From: a virus
IMG/VR virus record: IMGVR_UViG_3300023443_000128
Coordinates: 1 to 30,746 of that record
Direction: 5' to 3' (one strand)
DNA: 30,746 bases
Shown here: piece after piece, positions 1 to 7,832 of the stretch
Position numbering within the stretch: position 1 is the stretch's first letter
How the letters are laid out: each line of letters starts with the position of its first letter
Program-made: the position numbers and the translations under genes
The notes under the pieces: generated by a model
What the model saw: the letters and a program-made list of their open reading frames with translations, nothing else
What the model was told of the DNA's origin: nothing
The model's database searches: none

Positions 1-260
1 ACATAGATGAAATTAAAAGTCTAAGGGATAGATCTCTACAGCTAGAAGCTGGCGTCTGCGCAATATTTAGCGCCCTGGAGCGAAGGGGCATTGCTTATGA
101 AGTAATCGAAGAGGCCAGTAGAAGCGGCCGGATCGGATTGCTAGCCTTTTGGGATGACCATAAGAAAAGCGACGAAACAAGAATGGCCGAAGCCTTACAT
201 AAATTCTCAAAGGATGAGCACGACATTATGCGGAAGCTATTGGCGGATAGTGGCAAATGA
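1..260 (+). CDS. Hypothetical protein, 5'-truncated by window edge
   Basis: The frame is open from base 3 to the TGA at 258-260, giving at least 85 residues and no start inside the window. The visible part is charged and mostly helical in character, for example SLRDRSLQLEAGVCAIFSAL near the left edge and EALHKFSKDEHDIMRKLLAD near the C-terminus. I do not recognise a family. Its stop codon overlaps an ATG at 257 (ATGA), so it appears to be the first visible gene of a short plus-strand chain running to 825. A frame open for 85 codons plus the tight coupling makes it likely coding; its function is unknown. Confidence 0.6.
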   Translation, partial: IDEIKSLRDRSLQLEAGVCAIFSALERRGIAYEVIEEASRSGRIGLLAFWDDHKKSDETRMAEALHKFSKDEHDIMRKLLADSGK

Positions 261-313
261 TATTCGGAAGCACTAAATCAAAGCTCGATCACATCATAGA
301 GAATGAATCATGA
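257..313 (+). CDS. Possible 18-aa micro-ORF linking two genes
   Basis: An ATG at 257 overlaps the preceding TGA (ATGA). The frame reads MIFGSTKSKLDHIIENES and ends at TGA 311-313, which itself overlaps the next ATG at 310. The symmetrical overlaps on both sides suggest translational coupling: ribosomes re-initiate here to reach the next gene. No family can be assigned to 18 residues, and it may be only a coupling leader. Confidence 0.3.
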   Translation: MIFGSTKSKLDHIIENES

Positions 314-492
314 GGCGAGACAAGGAAGAACCTGAGCGCATCAAGGCTAGGATCAATGAGCGTAATAATAGAGCCATAATGAATCGCGTAATGGACTGGC
401 GGGCCAAGATGCAGTCCGAAGAGGCTACCGCCAGATGGGAGCACCAAAGAGTCATGACTGAACTATCACTAAACAAATGGGCTATATGCTAA
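310..492 (+). CDS. Small basic/charged protein, 60 aa
   Basis: The ATG at 310 follows a GAGA-type ribosome site and overlaps the preceding stop. The product is very rich in Arg, Glu and Lys (MRRDKEEPERIKARINERNN at the start) and looks like one long amphipathic helix. There is no recognisable domain and no membrane segment. Its TAA (490-492) overlaps the ATG of the next gene at 492, so it lies inside a coupled cassette. A small nucleic-acid-binding or host-interaction peptide is possible, but nothing in the sequence proves this. Confidence 0.55.
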   Translation: MRRDKEEPERIKARINERNNRAIMNRVMDWRAKMQSEEATARWEHQRVMTELSLNKWAIC

Positions 493-683
493 TGAAAACA
501 TTCACAGCCACTCACCTCAACAAACTACCCTCAGATGTATTCGAAGCCGCTAAGGAGGATGGCGCTGCGGTTATTGAGCACAGCCGGTATCGTAAGGGGG
601 TGTTTGCTATAGTGTGGAATCCAGATGATGACGCGCCATTTGAGAGAGTGCCGGCAAAGGGGTCTCCATATAATGGACAATGA
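492..683 (+). CDS. Phd/YefM antitoxin-like protein (orphan), 63 aa
   Basis: The start was set at ATG 492, which overlaps the previous stop (TAATG); an upstream in-frame ATG at 477 lies inside the previous gene. Residues 1-45 follow the Phd/YefM N-terminal pattern: MKTFTATHLNKLPSDVFEAA, then a short helix, then a strand pair (AAVIEHSRYRKGVFAIVWNP). Phd-family proteins bind operator DNA with this N-terminal domain and neutralise a partner toxin with a C-terminal tail. The tail here (about 18 residues) is short and the next gene encodes a membrane peptide, not a Doc- or YoeB-like toxin. It may therefore be a solo DNA-binding regulator or an anti-toxin used against a host toxin. The assignment is from pattern only. 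Confidence 0.6.
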   Translation: MKTFTATHLNKLPSDVFEAAKEDGAAVIEHSRYRKGVFAIVWNPDDDAPFERVPAKGSPYNGQ

Positions 684-825
684 TCTAATAAGTCAGCCGC
701 TACTAATCCTTATCATTTTAATTCTCGGCCCTGATGTATTGGTTGTCGCTGCATGCTGTGCCGCCCTGTACTGGGCGTGCAAGACGGCCATCAAAGCCTA
801 TAAGTACATGCTTGGCAGTTACTGA
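673..825 (+). CDS. Small single-pass membrane peptide, 50 aa
   Basis: The start was placed at ATG 673, preceded by AAGGGG at about 10 nt and overlapping the end of the Phd-like gene. The product is MDNDLISQ followed by a strongly hydrophobic stretch (about residues 9-35, LLILIILILGPDVLVVAACC) and a basic tail (KTAIKAYKYMLGSY). It looks like a one-helix inner-membrane peptide with N-out/C-in charge bias. In a cassette with an antitoxin-like gene it could be a small membrane toxin or a superinfection-exclusion peptide; this is inference from context. Confidence 0.6.
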   Translation: MDNDLISQPLLILIILILGPDVLVVAACCAALYWACKTAIKAYKYMLGSY

Positions 826-833
826 TTATTATG

Positions 834-872
834 GCCACCCGCTATTATCATTATTGTGGGTGGCGCTTTATT
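834..872. terminator. Hairpin terminator between convergent genes
   Basis: GCCACCC (834-840) pairs perfectly with GGGTGGC (858-864) around a 17-nt loop, followed on the plus strand by GCTTTATTATT. It sits 9 bp after the stop of the last plus-strand cassette gene and just before the stop of the convergent portal gene at 871. The T-rich tail is better on the plus strand, so it most likely ends the small cassette transcript; the same stem could slow transcription leaving the portal gene. Confidence 0.7.
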
Positions 873-2994
873 ATTGAGGTGTGACATTAGGCGACAAGCT
901 TTGAAGTGTAGCTATCTGATTACTTGCCGTCTCGCCGTCTGTCTGCCTTGTTTCAGCCATAGTCTTCAAGGTGTTAGCGTTCTTATTGCGAATACCTGCG
1001 ACTGCCTCAGCCTCTTCAATAGTCAGCTTCTGCCCTGACTGCTCGATCTTGGCCACTTCCAGGTTAAGCCTGATCGTATCATTCTGAGCCTTGGTTAATT
1101 CAGCCTGTGACTTCTTATCTTCTGCCTGTGCAAATACCATGTTCGCATCAGGTGGCTTAGGCTCATTAGCCATCTTCTCGACTTGCGCCTTTTCCTCATC
1201 GGTCATCTGCTCAACAGGAATCAGGCCAGCCTCTAGCATCTGCTTACGCTTACGCTCGGCAATCTGATCGACCAAGGGTGCATCGATAGCCTTAAGCATA
1301 ATGTCTCCGCCCTGCTGGATAATAGAGGGGTCAAGCGCTGCGTACTCAACTAGTGCAGCCAATCCAGCCTCCATCCTGTTAGTAAATGCAGGGCCGGCAT
1401 CAACCGTCACCTTGTATTTGCCTTCATTCAGGTTATTCAGCTTAACCATCTTCTGCGTTTTCTGGTCAAGCGTCTCATCGTTCAGAATGGCCATGCTTTC
1501 TGTGCCATCGATACCTACGATATTAAATTGGCGCTTAGTGTCGTATACCTCTGGAATAGCTTGAAGCAATAGGTCACACGTTCTTTGGATGCCAAAGACT
1601 AAAGCATTCACCCATTTACGAGTAGATGCGGTTCCCCGGTCAATCTGCATACGGATTGAATCTTCTGACTGTCTGCCTGCGAACTGGCCTTGCATGGCAT
1701 CAAATACACCCGCCTGCTCCTTAATGTCATTAGCCATCTGATTACCCAGATTAGCTAAGTTAGGATTGATCTGTGCCGCCCCGCTTTGTTGTGGGTATCC
1801 AGGCACCGCGTCATCAGGATTAAAGAACTGTACCGGATCAGCACTGGTGTTCATTCGAGCTAATTGCTTGATGTGACCTTTGGCCTGCTTCTTGGTCATC
1901 CAGTATTTAGGCCGTGGGGATAGTGCGCCCTCTTCAATCTCTCTGGACTTCGCGTAGTTGTGGACCCGCTGAGCGTCCATCTCCTTCAAAGTAATGCCGG
2001 AGTAAGTGACCTTTGAGCTATGGCCAGTAATTTCATAATTGCCGTAGACAGTAACAACCGGGTTGCTACGAAATACCGTAACCAGTTCGTCAGTCAGCAT
2101 GCCACCACCATCAAAGGTGCGGTGATACCAGCGAAAGCCTTTAACCGTCTTGATTCTCTCCTTGCCATCGCGCTTAGCAATGTGGATACCTTCGGCTGCT
2201 TTCTCATCCTTGATGGCCTTCCACTTGTCATCCAGCTCAACCACATCACCGTTAGTTAGCTGGGCAACTTCAATAGGGGATTCTTTCTGGTAGTAACGCT
2301 CAGCAATCGTAATCACTTCCGGCTGATAGTCATCCTCGTAATCATTGGGGATATTGTCATCGACAGAAATGCCCGAACCTTTGGGCCATTGTTCCTTATA
2401 GGAATCAGGTGATAAAGAGGTCAGCACATAAGCCACCTCACTATCTGAACTATCCGGCTCTGATGACGTATTAGCCACCCACACCCGGTTCACAGCGTTG
2501 GGAATAGCCTCAACCACTAAATCTTGCTCAAATGACCACTCGTCAAGGTACTTAGCCCGAACAATCCACGCATCAAAGCCCCTACGAATCAGGCGTCTAG
2601 CACCCTGTCGGTATAAATACTCAGTATTGGATAGGTTTTGTATAGCCCTCAACATGCCATCAAGGGTTAAGGCGGTCTCTTTGGTTGCTGATCCATCTTG
2701 AGGTTTAACATTGCCACCGAAATCCATGTCTTCAATATCAGCCATCATCGATTCAATGACGGGAGTGACCTTATCAAACGTATACCGGGGGCGCTGCTGG
2801 GAATCTAAGGCCCTGGCTATGTCATCCTCCCACTGGCCATCCTTCTCAAGCAAGAAGCGGTCAGACTCTCTCGCCTGCTCACGCTGATCCCTATCAGACT
2901 CTTGATAGTCCTTTAGTTCTTGCTGCCAATTTTTCCAAACATCATCATCATCGTTGGATTTTTTGGAATTTCGCTTCTTCTTGTCGTATGCCAT
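871..2994 (-). CDS. Portal protein, P22-like
   Basis: Forms the dodecameric portal ring at the capsid vertex through which DNA is packaged and ejected. The product is about 707 aa, close to the 725 aa of P22 gp1. The early part has the portal-type segment QWEDDIARALDSQQRPRYTF and VTPVIESMMADIEDMDFG, and mid-protein regions resemble the P22-type portal family. The C-terminal 150 residues are a long Lys/Glu/Gln-rich helical region, as in the P22 barrel, ending in a flexible tail. ATG 2994 was chosen over an upstream TTG at 3000 because AGGG lies at suitable spacing before the ATG. It follows the large terminase by 9 bp, the classic order. Confidence in the role is high. Confidence 0.93.
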   Translation of the reverse strand: MAYDKKKRNSKKSNDDDDVWKNWQQELKDYQESDRDQREQARESDRFLLEKDGQWEDDIARALDSQQRPRYTFDKVTPVIESMMADIEDMDFGGNVKPQDGSATKETALTLDGMLRAIQNLSNTEYLYRQGARRLIRRGFDAWIVRAKYLDEWSFEQDLVVEAIPNAVNRVWVANTSSEPDSSDSEVAYVLTSLSPDSYKEQWPKGSGISVDDNIPNDYEDDYQPEVITIAERYYQKESPIEVAQLTNGDVVELDDKWKAIKDEKAAEGIHIAKRDGKERIKTVKGFRWYHRTFDGGGMLTDELVTVFRSNPVVTVYGNYEITGHSSKVTYSGITLKEMDAQRVHNYAKSREIEEGALSPRPKYWMTKKQAKGHIKQLARMNTSADPVQFFNPDDAVPGYPQQSGAAQINPNLANLGNQMANDIKEQAGVFDAMQGQFAGRQSEDSIRMQIDRGTASTRKWVNALVFGIQRTCDLLLQAIPEVYDTKRQFNIVGIDGTESMAILNDETLDQKTQKMVKLNNLNEGKYKVTVDAGPAFTNRMEAGLAALVEYAALDPSIIQQGGDIMLKAIDAPLVDQIAERKRKQMLEAGLIPVEQMTDEEKAQVEKMANEPKPPDANMVFAQAEDKKSQAELTKAQNDTIRLNLEVAKIEQSGQKLTIEEAEAVAGIRNKNANTLKTMAETRQTDGETASNQIATLQSLSPNVTPQ

Positions 2995-3003
2995 CAGCAA
3001 ACC

Positions 3004-4698
3004 CTAAAATATTGACTCGAAATCAATGTCTTCAAAATCGTCATTGTTGTAGATTATACTTGCTTTATCCAAGGATACCACCGCGCTATCAAATAGGTTA
3101 GGGGAGGGTATAACGACTCTATGCCCATCAGGCATCACTACGCCCTTTCTCAGCTCATCTTTAGTATAGAACTTAATCGTATCAGCAGGCTTTAACGGTA
3201 GCTTACACGCCTCAGCCTTGAGCTTCTGGAGCATAGGGGAGGGTATGCCCTCAGAACAGAAGCTAATCAGGTCATCAGGGTCATGATACTTCTTTAAAAC
3301 CACCGCCTCATAGGTCTTATACACCCGCTCAGCAAAGCCAATAATATTCTGTGCTTTCTTGTTTGAGAATACATCCTCATTCCGGCGCTCTTCCTTCATG
3401 TTGACATTGGTATTGTCAGCCTTGAACAGCGCTTTAGGCTCATGTACTGAGGTGGAGCCCTTATACATAAAGACCTGAGTGTTATAACCCTTGAAGTTAG
3501 CTTCGGCCTGATCCCTTAACAGCGCACCCATACCGTCACCGTCATAACCGAAGGCATTAGCGCCGAACTCCTTGCACTTCCTGCTGGCTATATCGAAAGC
3601 CCGGTTAGCATTGGGAGCCTCAATCTCTTCGAAGTAGGTAAATATAACGCCCTGCCTTTCACAGTACCCATCAGCATCCTTGCCGACATCAGAAGGATCT
3701 AATGCCGCGACCTTCGCCCCTACTGGTGCCGTCTTGCCACTCTCATCAACACCAAAGCCCAGCTTCTTATGGGCATCAATGCAGGCATCGAACCACTCGC
3801 CGGTAATAACGGACGTTTCAATATCATCATTAAACGCCCCTTCCCATATGTGATTGAATCTAGCTTTGCTCATACGCCCATCAGCAGCCTTTTCTTTGTC
3901 TTTGGTAAACTCAGAGAATAGTGATTCATCGTGTATAAACCAGGGATTGTCCTGATAACCCACCTTAATGATTAAATGGTAATCATCCTCATAATACCCA
4001 TCCCTATCTAATTGGGCTTGATAAGGGACTATAAATTCTTGACTCATGGCATCGGTGGAGCTTTCGTTGTTCCATATCCACCATAATTCTGCCCCTGGCG
4101 TATCTCTTAATGTGGGGCCAAGCGTATCAATAGTGACTTGCTTGGTTCGCGCGGCCTCTTCCATCAGGAAATATTTGTAATTACTCGACCCCTTCATGTC
4201 GATAATATTAGACATGCCGCCGAACGTGAATACTCCCCCGGTCCTATGCCTGATCTCCCAGTGTGAGGGTACTGGCAAGAAGCCGGCTAAGTTTAAGTCC
4301 TTGATCGATTTGTTGATACCGGCATAAATCGACTCCTTCAATGATTTCATTCTCTCTCGGAGAACATACACCTTTGACCCGCAGCTATTAATATCACCGG
4401 CCATTACATCTTGTGCGAATCGTGACTTAGTACCGGCCCTGCCCCCAAACATGCCTTTGTGCTTCTTGTGCTTGAGTATCATAGGCTCAAGCTTTTCAAT
4501 CAGGAATATGGTTGGCTCTTCAATGGTCGGCTCCATATCGCCTATAGTCCCCTTCCATCGCCTAATGAAGTGAGGTATTAGCTCATCACCTACTTTATCA
4601 ACCCTATCCACTACGCCATAAACAGACTTCTCAAGCTTGCCTGTGCTGGCCTGCACTAAAGGCTCAAGGTAATCCAGTCGTTTAGCTAGGCTAGGCAT
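3004..4698 (-). CDS. Terminase large subunit (packaging ATPase/nuclease)
   Basis: Motor of DNA packaging: an N-terminal ATPase pumps DNA into the procapsid and a C-terminal RNase H-fold nuclease cuts the concatemer. In the 564-aa product the Walker A region is GGRAGTKS (about residues 85-92) and Walker B is FLMEEA (about 177-182), with the catalytic Glu after the hydrophobic strand. The nuclease acidic residues are in ALDPSD (about 332-337), YDGDGMG (about 385-391) and a C-terminal FDSAV. ATG 4698 overlaps the end of the small subunit by 8 bp; an upstream TTG would extend the overlap. Walker A has AGT where many terminases have GSG, a mild deviation. Next to portal and small terminase. Confidence 0.95.
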   Translation of the reverse strand: MPSLAKRLDYLEPLVQASTGKLEKSVYGVVDRVDKVGDELIPHFIRRWKGTIGDMEPTIEEPTIFLIEKLEPMILKHKKHKGMFGGRAGTKSRFAQDVMAGDINSCGSKVYVLRERMKSLKESIYAGINKSIKDLNLAGFLPVPSHWEIRHRTGGVFTFGGMSNIIDMKGSSNYKYFLMEEAARTKQVTIDTLGPTLRDTPGAELWWIWNNESSTDAMSQEFIVPYQAQLDRDGYYEDDYHLIIKVGYQDNPWFIHDESLFSEFTKDKEKAADGRMSKARFNHIWEGAFNDDIETSVITGEWFDACIDAHKKLGFGVDESGKTAPVGAKVAALDPSDVGKDADGYCERQGVIFTYFEEIEAPNANRAFDIASRKCKEFGANAFGYDGDGMGALLRDQAEANFKGYNTQVFMYKGSTSVHEPKALFKADNTNVNMKEERRNEDVFSNKKAQNIIGFAERVYKTYEAVVLKKYHDPDDLISFCSEGIPSPMLQKLKAEACKLPLKPADTIKFYTKDELRKGVVMPDGHRVVIPSPNLFDSAVVSLDKASIIYNNDDFEDIDFESIF

Positions 4699-5131
4699 GG
4701 ATACCCAATGATTCCTCAATCTTCTCGATTCTATCCTTCATCTCGGTACCCATCTCAATGTCTATCGTGTACTTAGCCGCCTGGATTAATAGCGCACCCA
4801 CATCAGGAGCGATAACACCGGATGATACCGCTTCTAGTATCGCATTAGCCTTTTGGATGGGGGTGGAGTCTTTGGGTAGGTCGAACTCAATATTGGGCAT
4901 TGTAGACTTAAGCCCTGGATAGGACTTGCTGAGTAATTCTTTTAGGAGTGTAGCGCTTTGTGGGTCTTTGGCATCAAAGGCTCTTGCGGCTATGTGGTTA
5001 ACGTATGCCTGCTCTACCTTCTCCTTTGTGTCGTTATGGCTAACACCCAGTAGCGACCCTTCTTTGATTGACTCCAGTAATAGAGTCTTAAAAGCCTTTC
5101 CGCGCTTTCTTTCATCGGGGTTAGTCTTCAT
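4691..5131 (-). CDS. Terminase small subunit (probable)
   Basis: Recognises the packaging site and hands DNA to the large subunit. The 146-aa product is mainly helical and charged; the C-terminal part (GVIAPDVGALLIQAAKYTID then EMKDRIEKIEESLG) looks like an oligomerisation helix plus coiled coil. There is no clear HTH motif by eye. The call rests largely on position, immediately upstream of and overlapping the large subunit, and on typical length. Similar proteins precede terminases in other podoviruses. A pac site would be expected in or near this gene but I could not locate it. Confidence 0.75.
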   Translation of the reverse strand: MKTNPDERKRGKAFKTLLLESIKEGSLLGVSHNDTKEKVEQAYVNHIAARAFDAKDPQSATLLKELLSKSYPGLKSTMPNIEFDLPKDSTPIQKANAILEAVSSGVIAPDVGALLIQAAKYTIDIEMGTEMKDRIEKIEESLGIHA

Positions 5132-5165
5132 AAATAGCCTAATGGATAGATTTAAGGATATTTTA

Positions 5166-5303
5166 TCACACTTTATCGTTAGCGTTTACTAACCTTATGG
5201 GGCATTCCTCACATACCCGGTTATCCATTAAGTCGGCTATCCGCTCCATGATGGCATCGGCCAGTAAATCAACGAATACTTCGACCTCTTCGGGAATATC
5301 CAT
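5166..5303 (-). CDS. Small acidic protein with Cys pair, 45 aa
   Basis: The ATG at 5303 overlaps the TAA of the preceding micro-gene (TAATG). The product reads MDIPEEVEVFVDLLADAIME, continues RIADLMDNRVCEECPIRL and ends in NANDKV. It is acidic and helical with a CxxC (CEEC) near the C-terminus. No family recognised. It completely fills what would otherwise be an empty gap upstream of the small terminase, and the perfect stop/start overlap argues that it is translated. Confidence 0.6.
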   Translation of the reverse strand: MDIPEEVEVFVDLLADAIMERIADLMDNRVCEECPIRLVNANDKV

Positions 5304-5407
5304 TAATAACTTTTTCTTGGCTTTGACTTCTTCATGCGCTTTTTCTTATTCTTTTTATGGTTAGTAGCCGCTCTCTCGCCTCGTTTCGGTCCGTCTTTAT
5401 GCGCCAT
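5303..5407 (-). CDS. Tiny highly basic protein, 34 aa
   Basis: The ATG at 5407 overlaps the TAA of the preceding gene (TAATG), and its own TAA overlaps the next ATG at 5303. The sequence is MAHKDGPKRGERAATNHKKN followed by KKKRMKKSKPRKSY, about 45 percent Lys/Arg. A peptide this basic would bind nucleic acid or acidic surfaces; related short basic peptides occur near phage packaging genes, but a role is not established. The chain of overlaps (5643, 5407, 5303) supports translation. Confidence 0.55.
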   Translation of the reverse strand: MAHKDGPKRGERAATNHKKNKKKRMKKSKPRKSY

Positions 5408-5643
5408 TAGTCTGTTGCAACCTCTACTGTTGTGGTGTTAATAAACCTGAAAGTAAAGTATCCATCGCTCAGCCTTGCCCACATTAAGTCCCTGGCGGCA
5501 AAATTAAACGAATCATCCTCAAAGAAATCCGCTGCTATTACATCTGTGGAGCTGGCAAGATAATTGCTATATACGCGCCTTGTGGCACCAAGCCAGTCAG
5601 GGCTGGTTATTGTCTTTATTGTTTCTCTATTTGGGATAGGCAT
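5407..5643 (-). CDS. Stand-alone copy of tail-protein C-terminal domain, 78 aa
   Basis: The whole protein aligns with the last 65 residues of the 556-aa upstream neighbour: both have SP near the start of the shared part, then DLMWARLSDG, a strand, and FIxTTxVEV at the end. This is a domain duplication turned into its own gene. It is a small beta-rich module, plausibly a virion-surface or chaperone-like domain that trimerises with or caps the larger tail protein. The start ATG 5643 overlaps the preceding TAA (TAATG). The family is not recognised beyond the internal paralogy. Confidence 0.75.
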   Translation of the reverse strand: MPIPNRETIKTITSPDWLGATRRVYSNYLASSTDVIAADFFEDDSFNFAARDLMWARLSDGYFTFRFINTTTVEVATD

Positions 5644-7313
5644 TATAAAACCTCGACATTCGTTGTGCTGATAAATCTAAGCGTAGCCCATCCATCGCTT
5701 AACCGCGCCCACATTAAATCACCGATAGCAAAAGGGGCTTTGAATTCATTAGAGAAATCATAGCTCGTGATATTACCCGTTGTTCTTGAATAGTTTTGGT
5801 AGAACGTCGATTGAGGGCCGTATTGCTCTGGGCTTCTAATACTATAAGGCGTAGTCAGTATGGGTGAGCCTGAAACCGCAAAAATTGCTGCGTAAATGGC
5901 ATCACCAATAAAGTCGCCTGCATTGCCAGATAAGTGCCGATTTTCCATAGTGCCGGGGTTAACTGATCCGCCGGTTCCGAGATTGCCTAAATTATCCCAA
6001 TAGCCTTGATAGTTCTGATTGCCCGCCACATCGTTAAGAATGGTTATAGCGTTAATAACTGAGACCTTAGCGCTGTAGCTCTCCCAGGCATTCACAATGG
6101 GGTTAACAATGTCGTCCCTTCGGCTTACGTTGGTTGGCGTATCCAGTATCGTGTCTTGCAGCAAAGAGCCTGTATTCAGAATAACCACTTTCTTAACGCC
6201 GGCATTAGCGTCCAGCAAATCAAGTAGCGCCTTTCCGTTGGCGTCCGTTCCGGTTGTTGGGTCAGTGACATCATTGGTATCCAGTACCGTTGAGTCGTTG
6301 TTAGACATCATGAAAAAAGCTAACTCACCCGCCGCCGCGTTCCATCCGCCAAACAGAGGCGATAAATCATTGGCACCGGTATCACATATTGTACCGCCGC
6401 TTAGCCCCGAATTGGTGATAGTGGGTGGTTCGAAGCCTGCGTTAATAAATGCCCGGGTTAATCCGTTGGCTACCGTACCGTCATATCTGGGCGCACTCGC
6501 ACCAAGTCCATCAAGGTTCGCAAATGAATCACCGTTGATGGTTGCCGTGGCATAGGGGGAGGTATTCAATAATACGGGAGCGCTGGAAATAACAAGGTCA
6601 CGAATATAAAGTGTCTCGCCTGCGCTGAATAAGCTAACGCCACCTAGATTACAGCCCATAGCGAGCGCAAAGAACATATTTGACCCGGTAGATGTGCGGG
6701 CATTGGAGTCAAGAAAGCGGCTAACCTGGTTGCCGCTGGCATCAAGATCACCCTCAACGCCGACAAATAAGCGCTCTGTAGTGGCCGTCCAGCTGATAGT
6801 GAACACTAAGTCACCAAGCTTGTTCAGCGAGGTGATCATTGCGGTAATGTTTGACCCGCCATCAATGAAGCATTTTACGTCTTCAATGTTTGAGTGGAAG
6901 CCTTGGCCCACTATTGAATTAAATTGATCGGCACCAAAGGCGTACATATTTGATGTTGCTGATCGTTCAACGCCATCTGACCCGCTTACTGATCCGCCGT
7001 TGTCACGCTTTACCGCCCCTTGCCGGGTGACGGTCCATGACATTTGCCCCTCAGTATCGAGCGGTCCTACAACCCCTTGCGCATCATGGCCGAGGATAGC
7101 ACCATCAAACCGGACGCCAGCTGTTACAGCCAGCATGCCCAGCGATCCATCAAAGGTGGGGAATACGCCGTCTGTGGGTGCGCCCGTACCCGCTACACCA
7201 GGAACAGCAATGCCGTTAAGGTCTGGGTCTGTAACGCTTGTGAGTGATTTGAGGTCGGTCTTGAAGACTATGCTCGCGTCGCTGCTGCTAAACGGTATGA
7301 TTGGTTGAACCAT
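5643..7313 (-). CDS. Tail/virion protein: lectin-like plus SGNH/GDSL esterase domain
   Basis: A 556-aa secreted-type structural protein without signal peptide. Residues about 15-245 look like a concanavalin/laminin-G-type beta sandwich (VRFDGA, ISWTATTERLFVGVEG, LYIRDLVI). Residues about 255-485 carry SGNH hydrolase blocks: GDSFAN with Ser263 as the likely nucleophile, a Gly block (SGLSGG), an NND block (about 338-341) and ENRH with His460, where ExxH replaces the usual DxxH. The last 65 residues are the module repeated in the next gene. SGNH domains in phage tails remove acetyl groups from host surface polysaccharide. It lies upstream of the terminase genes, away from the tailspike at 23850. 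Confidence 0.75.
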   Translation of the reverse strand: MVQPIIPFSSSDASIVFKTDLKSLTSVTDPDLNGIAVPGVAGTGAPTDGVFPTFDGSLGMLAVTAGVRFDGAILGHDAQGVVGPLDTEGQMSWTVTRQGAVKRDNGGSVSGSDGVERSATSNMYAFGADQFNSIVGQGFHSNIEDVKCFIDGGSNITAMITSLNKLGDLVFTISWTATTERLFVGVEGDLDASGNQVSRFLDSNARTSTGSNMFFALAMGCNLGGVSLFSAGETLYIRDLVISSAPVLLNTSPYATATINGDSFANLDGLGASAPRYDGTVANGLTRAFINAGFEPPTITNSGLSGGTICDTGANDLSPLFGGWNAAAGELAFFMMSNNDSTVLDTNDVTDPTTGTDANGKALLDLLDANAGVKKVVILNTGSLLQDTILDTPTNVSRRDDIVNPIVNAWESYSAKVSVINAITILNDVAGNQNYQGYWDNLGNLGTGGSVNPGTMENRHLSGNAGDFIGDAIYAAIFAVSGSPILTTPYSIRSPEQYGPQSTFYQNYSRTTGNITSYDFSNEFKAPFAIGDLMWARLSDGWATLRFISTTNVEVL

Positions 7314-7317
7314 TTAG

Positions 7318-7557
7318 TTAATCCTCTGTTTTAATGGTGCGGCCTGTGGGTATTCTGAGCTTGTGGGGGACACATCGCTCTGTAACAGCATACCACCAAA
7401 CGCCGTCATCATCGCAAAACCGATTATCAGTGATACTGCTACCACCCTGAAAATCAACCCGCCTCGGATCGTATGGGTATTTAAGCTCTTTTCTTGATAA
7501 AACTTCATCGCGCTCTAATATTAACACCGCATTGGCTTCGGTTATGTGATTGGCCAA
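7318..7557 (-). CDS. Hypothetical protein, about 79 aa, non-ATG start
   Basis: This frame contains no Met, so it must start at TTG 7557 or at GTG about 30 bp further in. Neither has a strong Shine-Dalgarno. Composition looks genuinely coding (KYPYDPRRVDFQ, DDDGVWWYAVTERC). The stop is 2 nt before the ATG of the SGNH protein. A competing frame (ATG 7508 to 7314) encodes a 64-aa protein with one hydrophobic segment and would also fill the gap; I favour the longer one on composition but the choice is not certain. Confidence 0.45.
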   Translation of the reverse strand: MANHITEANAVLILERDEVLSRKELKYPYDPRRVDFQGGSSITDNRFCDDDGVWWYAVTERCVPHKLRIPTGRTIKTED

Positions 7558-7592
7558 TTATACTGCATTAATCGGTGGTGCGCTATTAGGGG

Positions 7593-7808
7593 TTAAACTA
7601 CCTCATTGCCCACAGTTGGCGGCTCGAATGGCTCCGTATCAATCGACACCGAATATCCGCACCCACAAATCTCATTCAGGGAGTCTAGGCAGCGTGTACG
7701 GCCCTCGGTATCTGTTCCGTGATGTAGGCTTACAGCCATATATCCGCGCAGCTCTTTTATAAATTGCTGTACATCAACGTCATTTTCTAAATTAAAACTT
7801 TTCAGCAT
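7593..7808 (-). CDS. Hypothetical protein, 71 aa
   Basis: The ATG at 7808 has a strong ribosome site (GGAGAAGAGAG just upstream). The sequence is MLKSFNLENDVDVQQFIKEL, then RGYMAVSLHHGTDTEGRTRC and a Cys-containing C-terminus (EICGCGYSVSIDTEP). No family recognised. The first 25 residues look like a helix and the rest a small beta region. It is one of a series of small minus-strand genes between the replication and packaging modules. Confidence 0.7.
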   Translation of the reverse strand: MLKSFNLENDVDVQQFIKELRGYMAVSLHHGTDTEGRTRCLDSLNEICGCGYSVSIDTEPFEPPTVGNEVV

Positions 7809-7832
7809 CTCTCTTCTCCAGCGTATAGCTAT

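Noticed and set aside
6097-6555. 152-codon antisense frame in the SGNH tail gene
   Set aside because: Ser/Val/Pro/Leu-rich shadow of a strongly coding gene on the other strand; no ribosome site or domain.
7314-7508. 64-aa frame with one hydrophobic stretch overlapping the 7318-7557 gene
   Set aside because: It has an ATG but a weak ribosome site, and its composition looks shifted relative to the better-looking overlying frame. Kept only as an alternative.
7550-7580. TATAAT on the minus strand just upstream of the TTG start at 7557
   Set aside because: No acceptable -35 at 16-18 bp; inside a continuous operon and probably chance.
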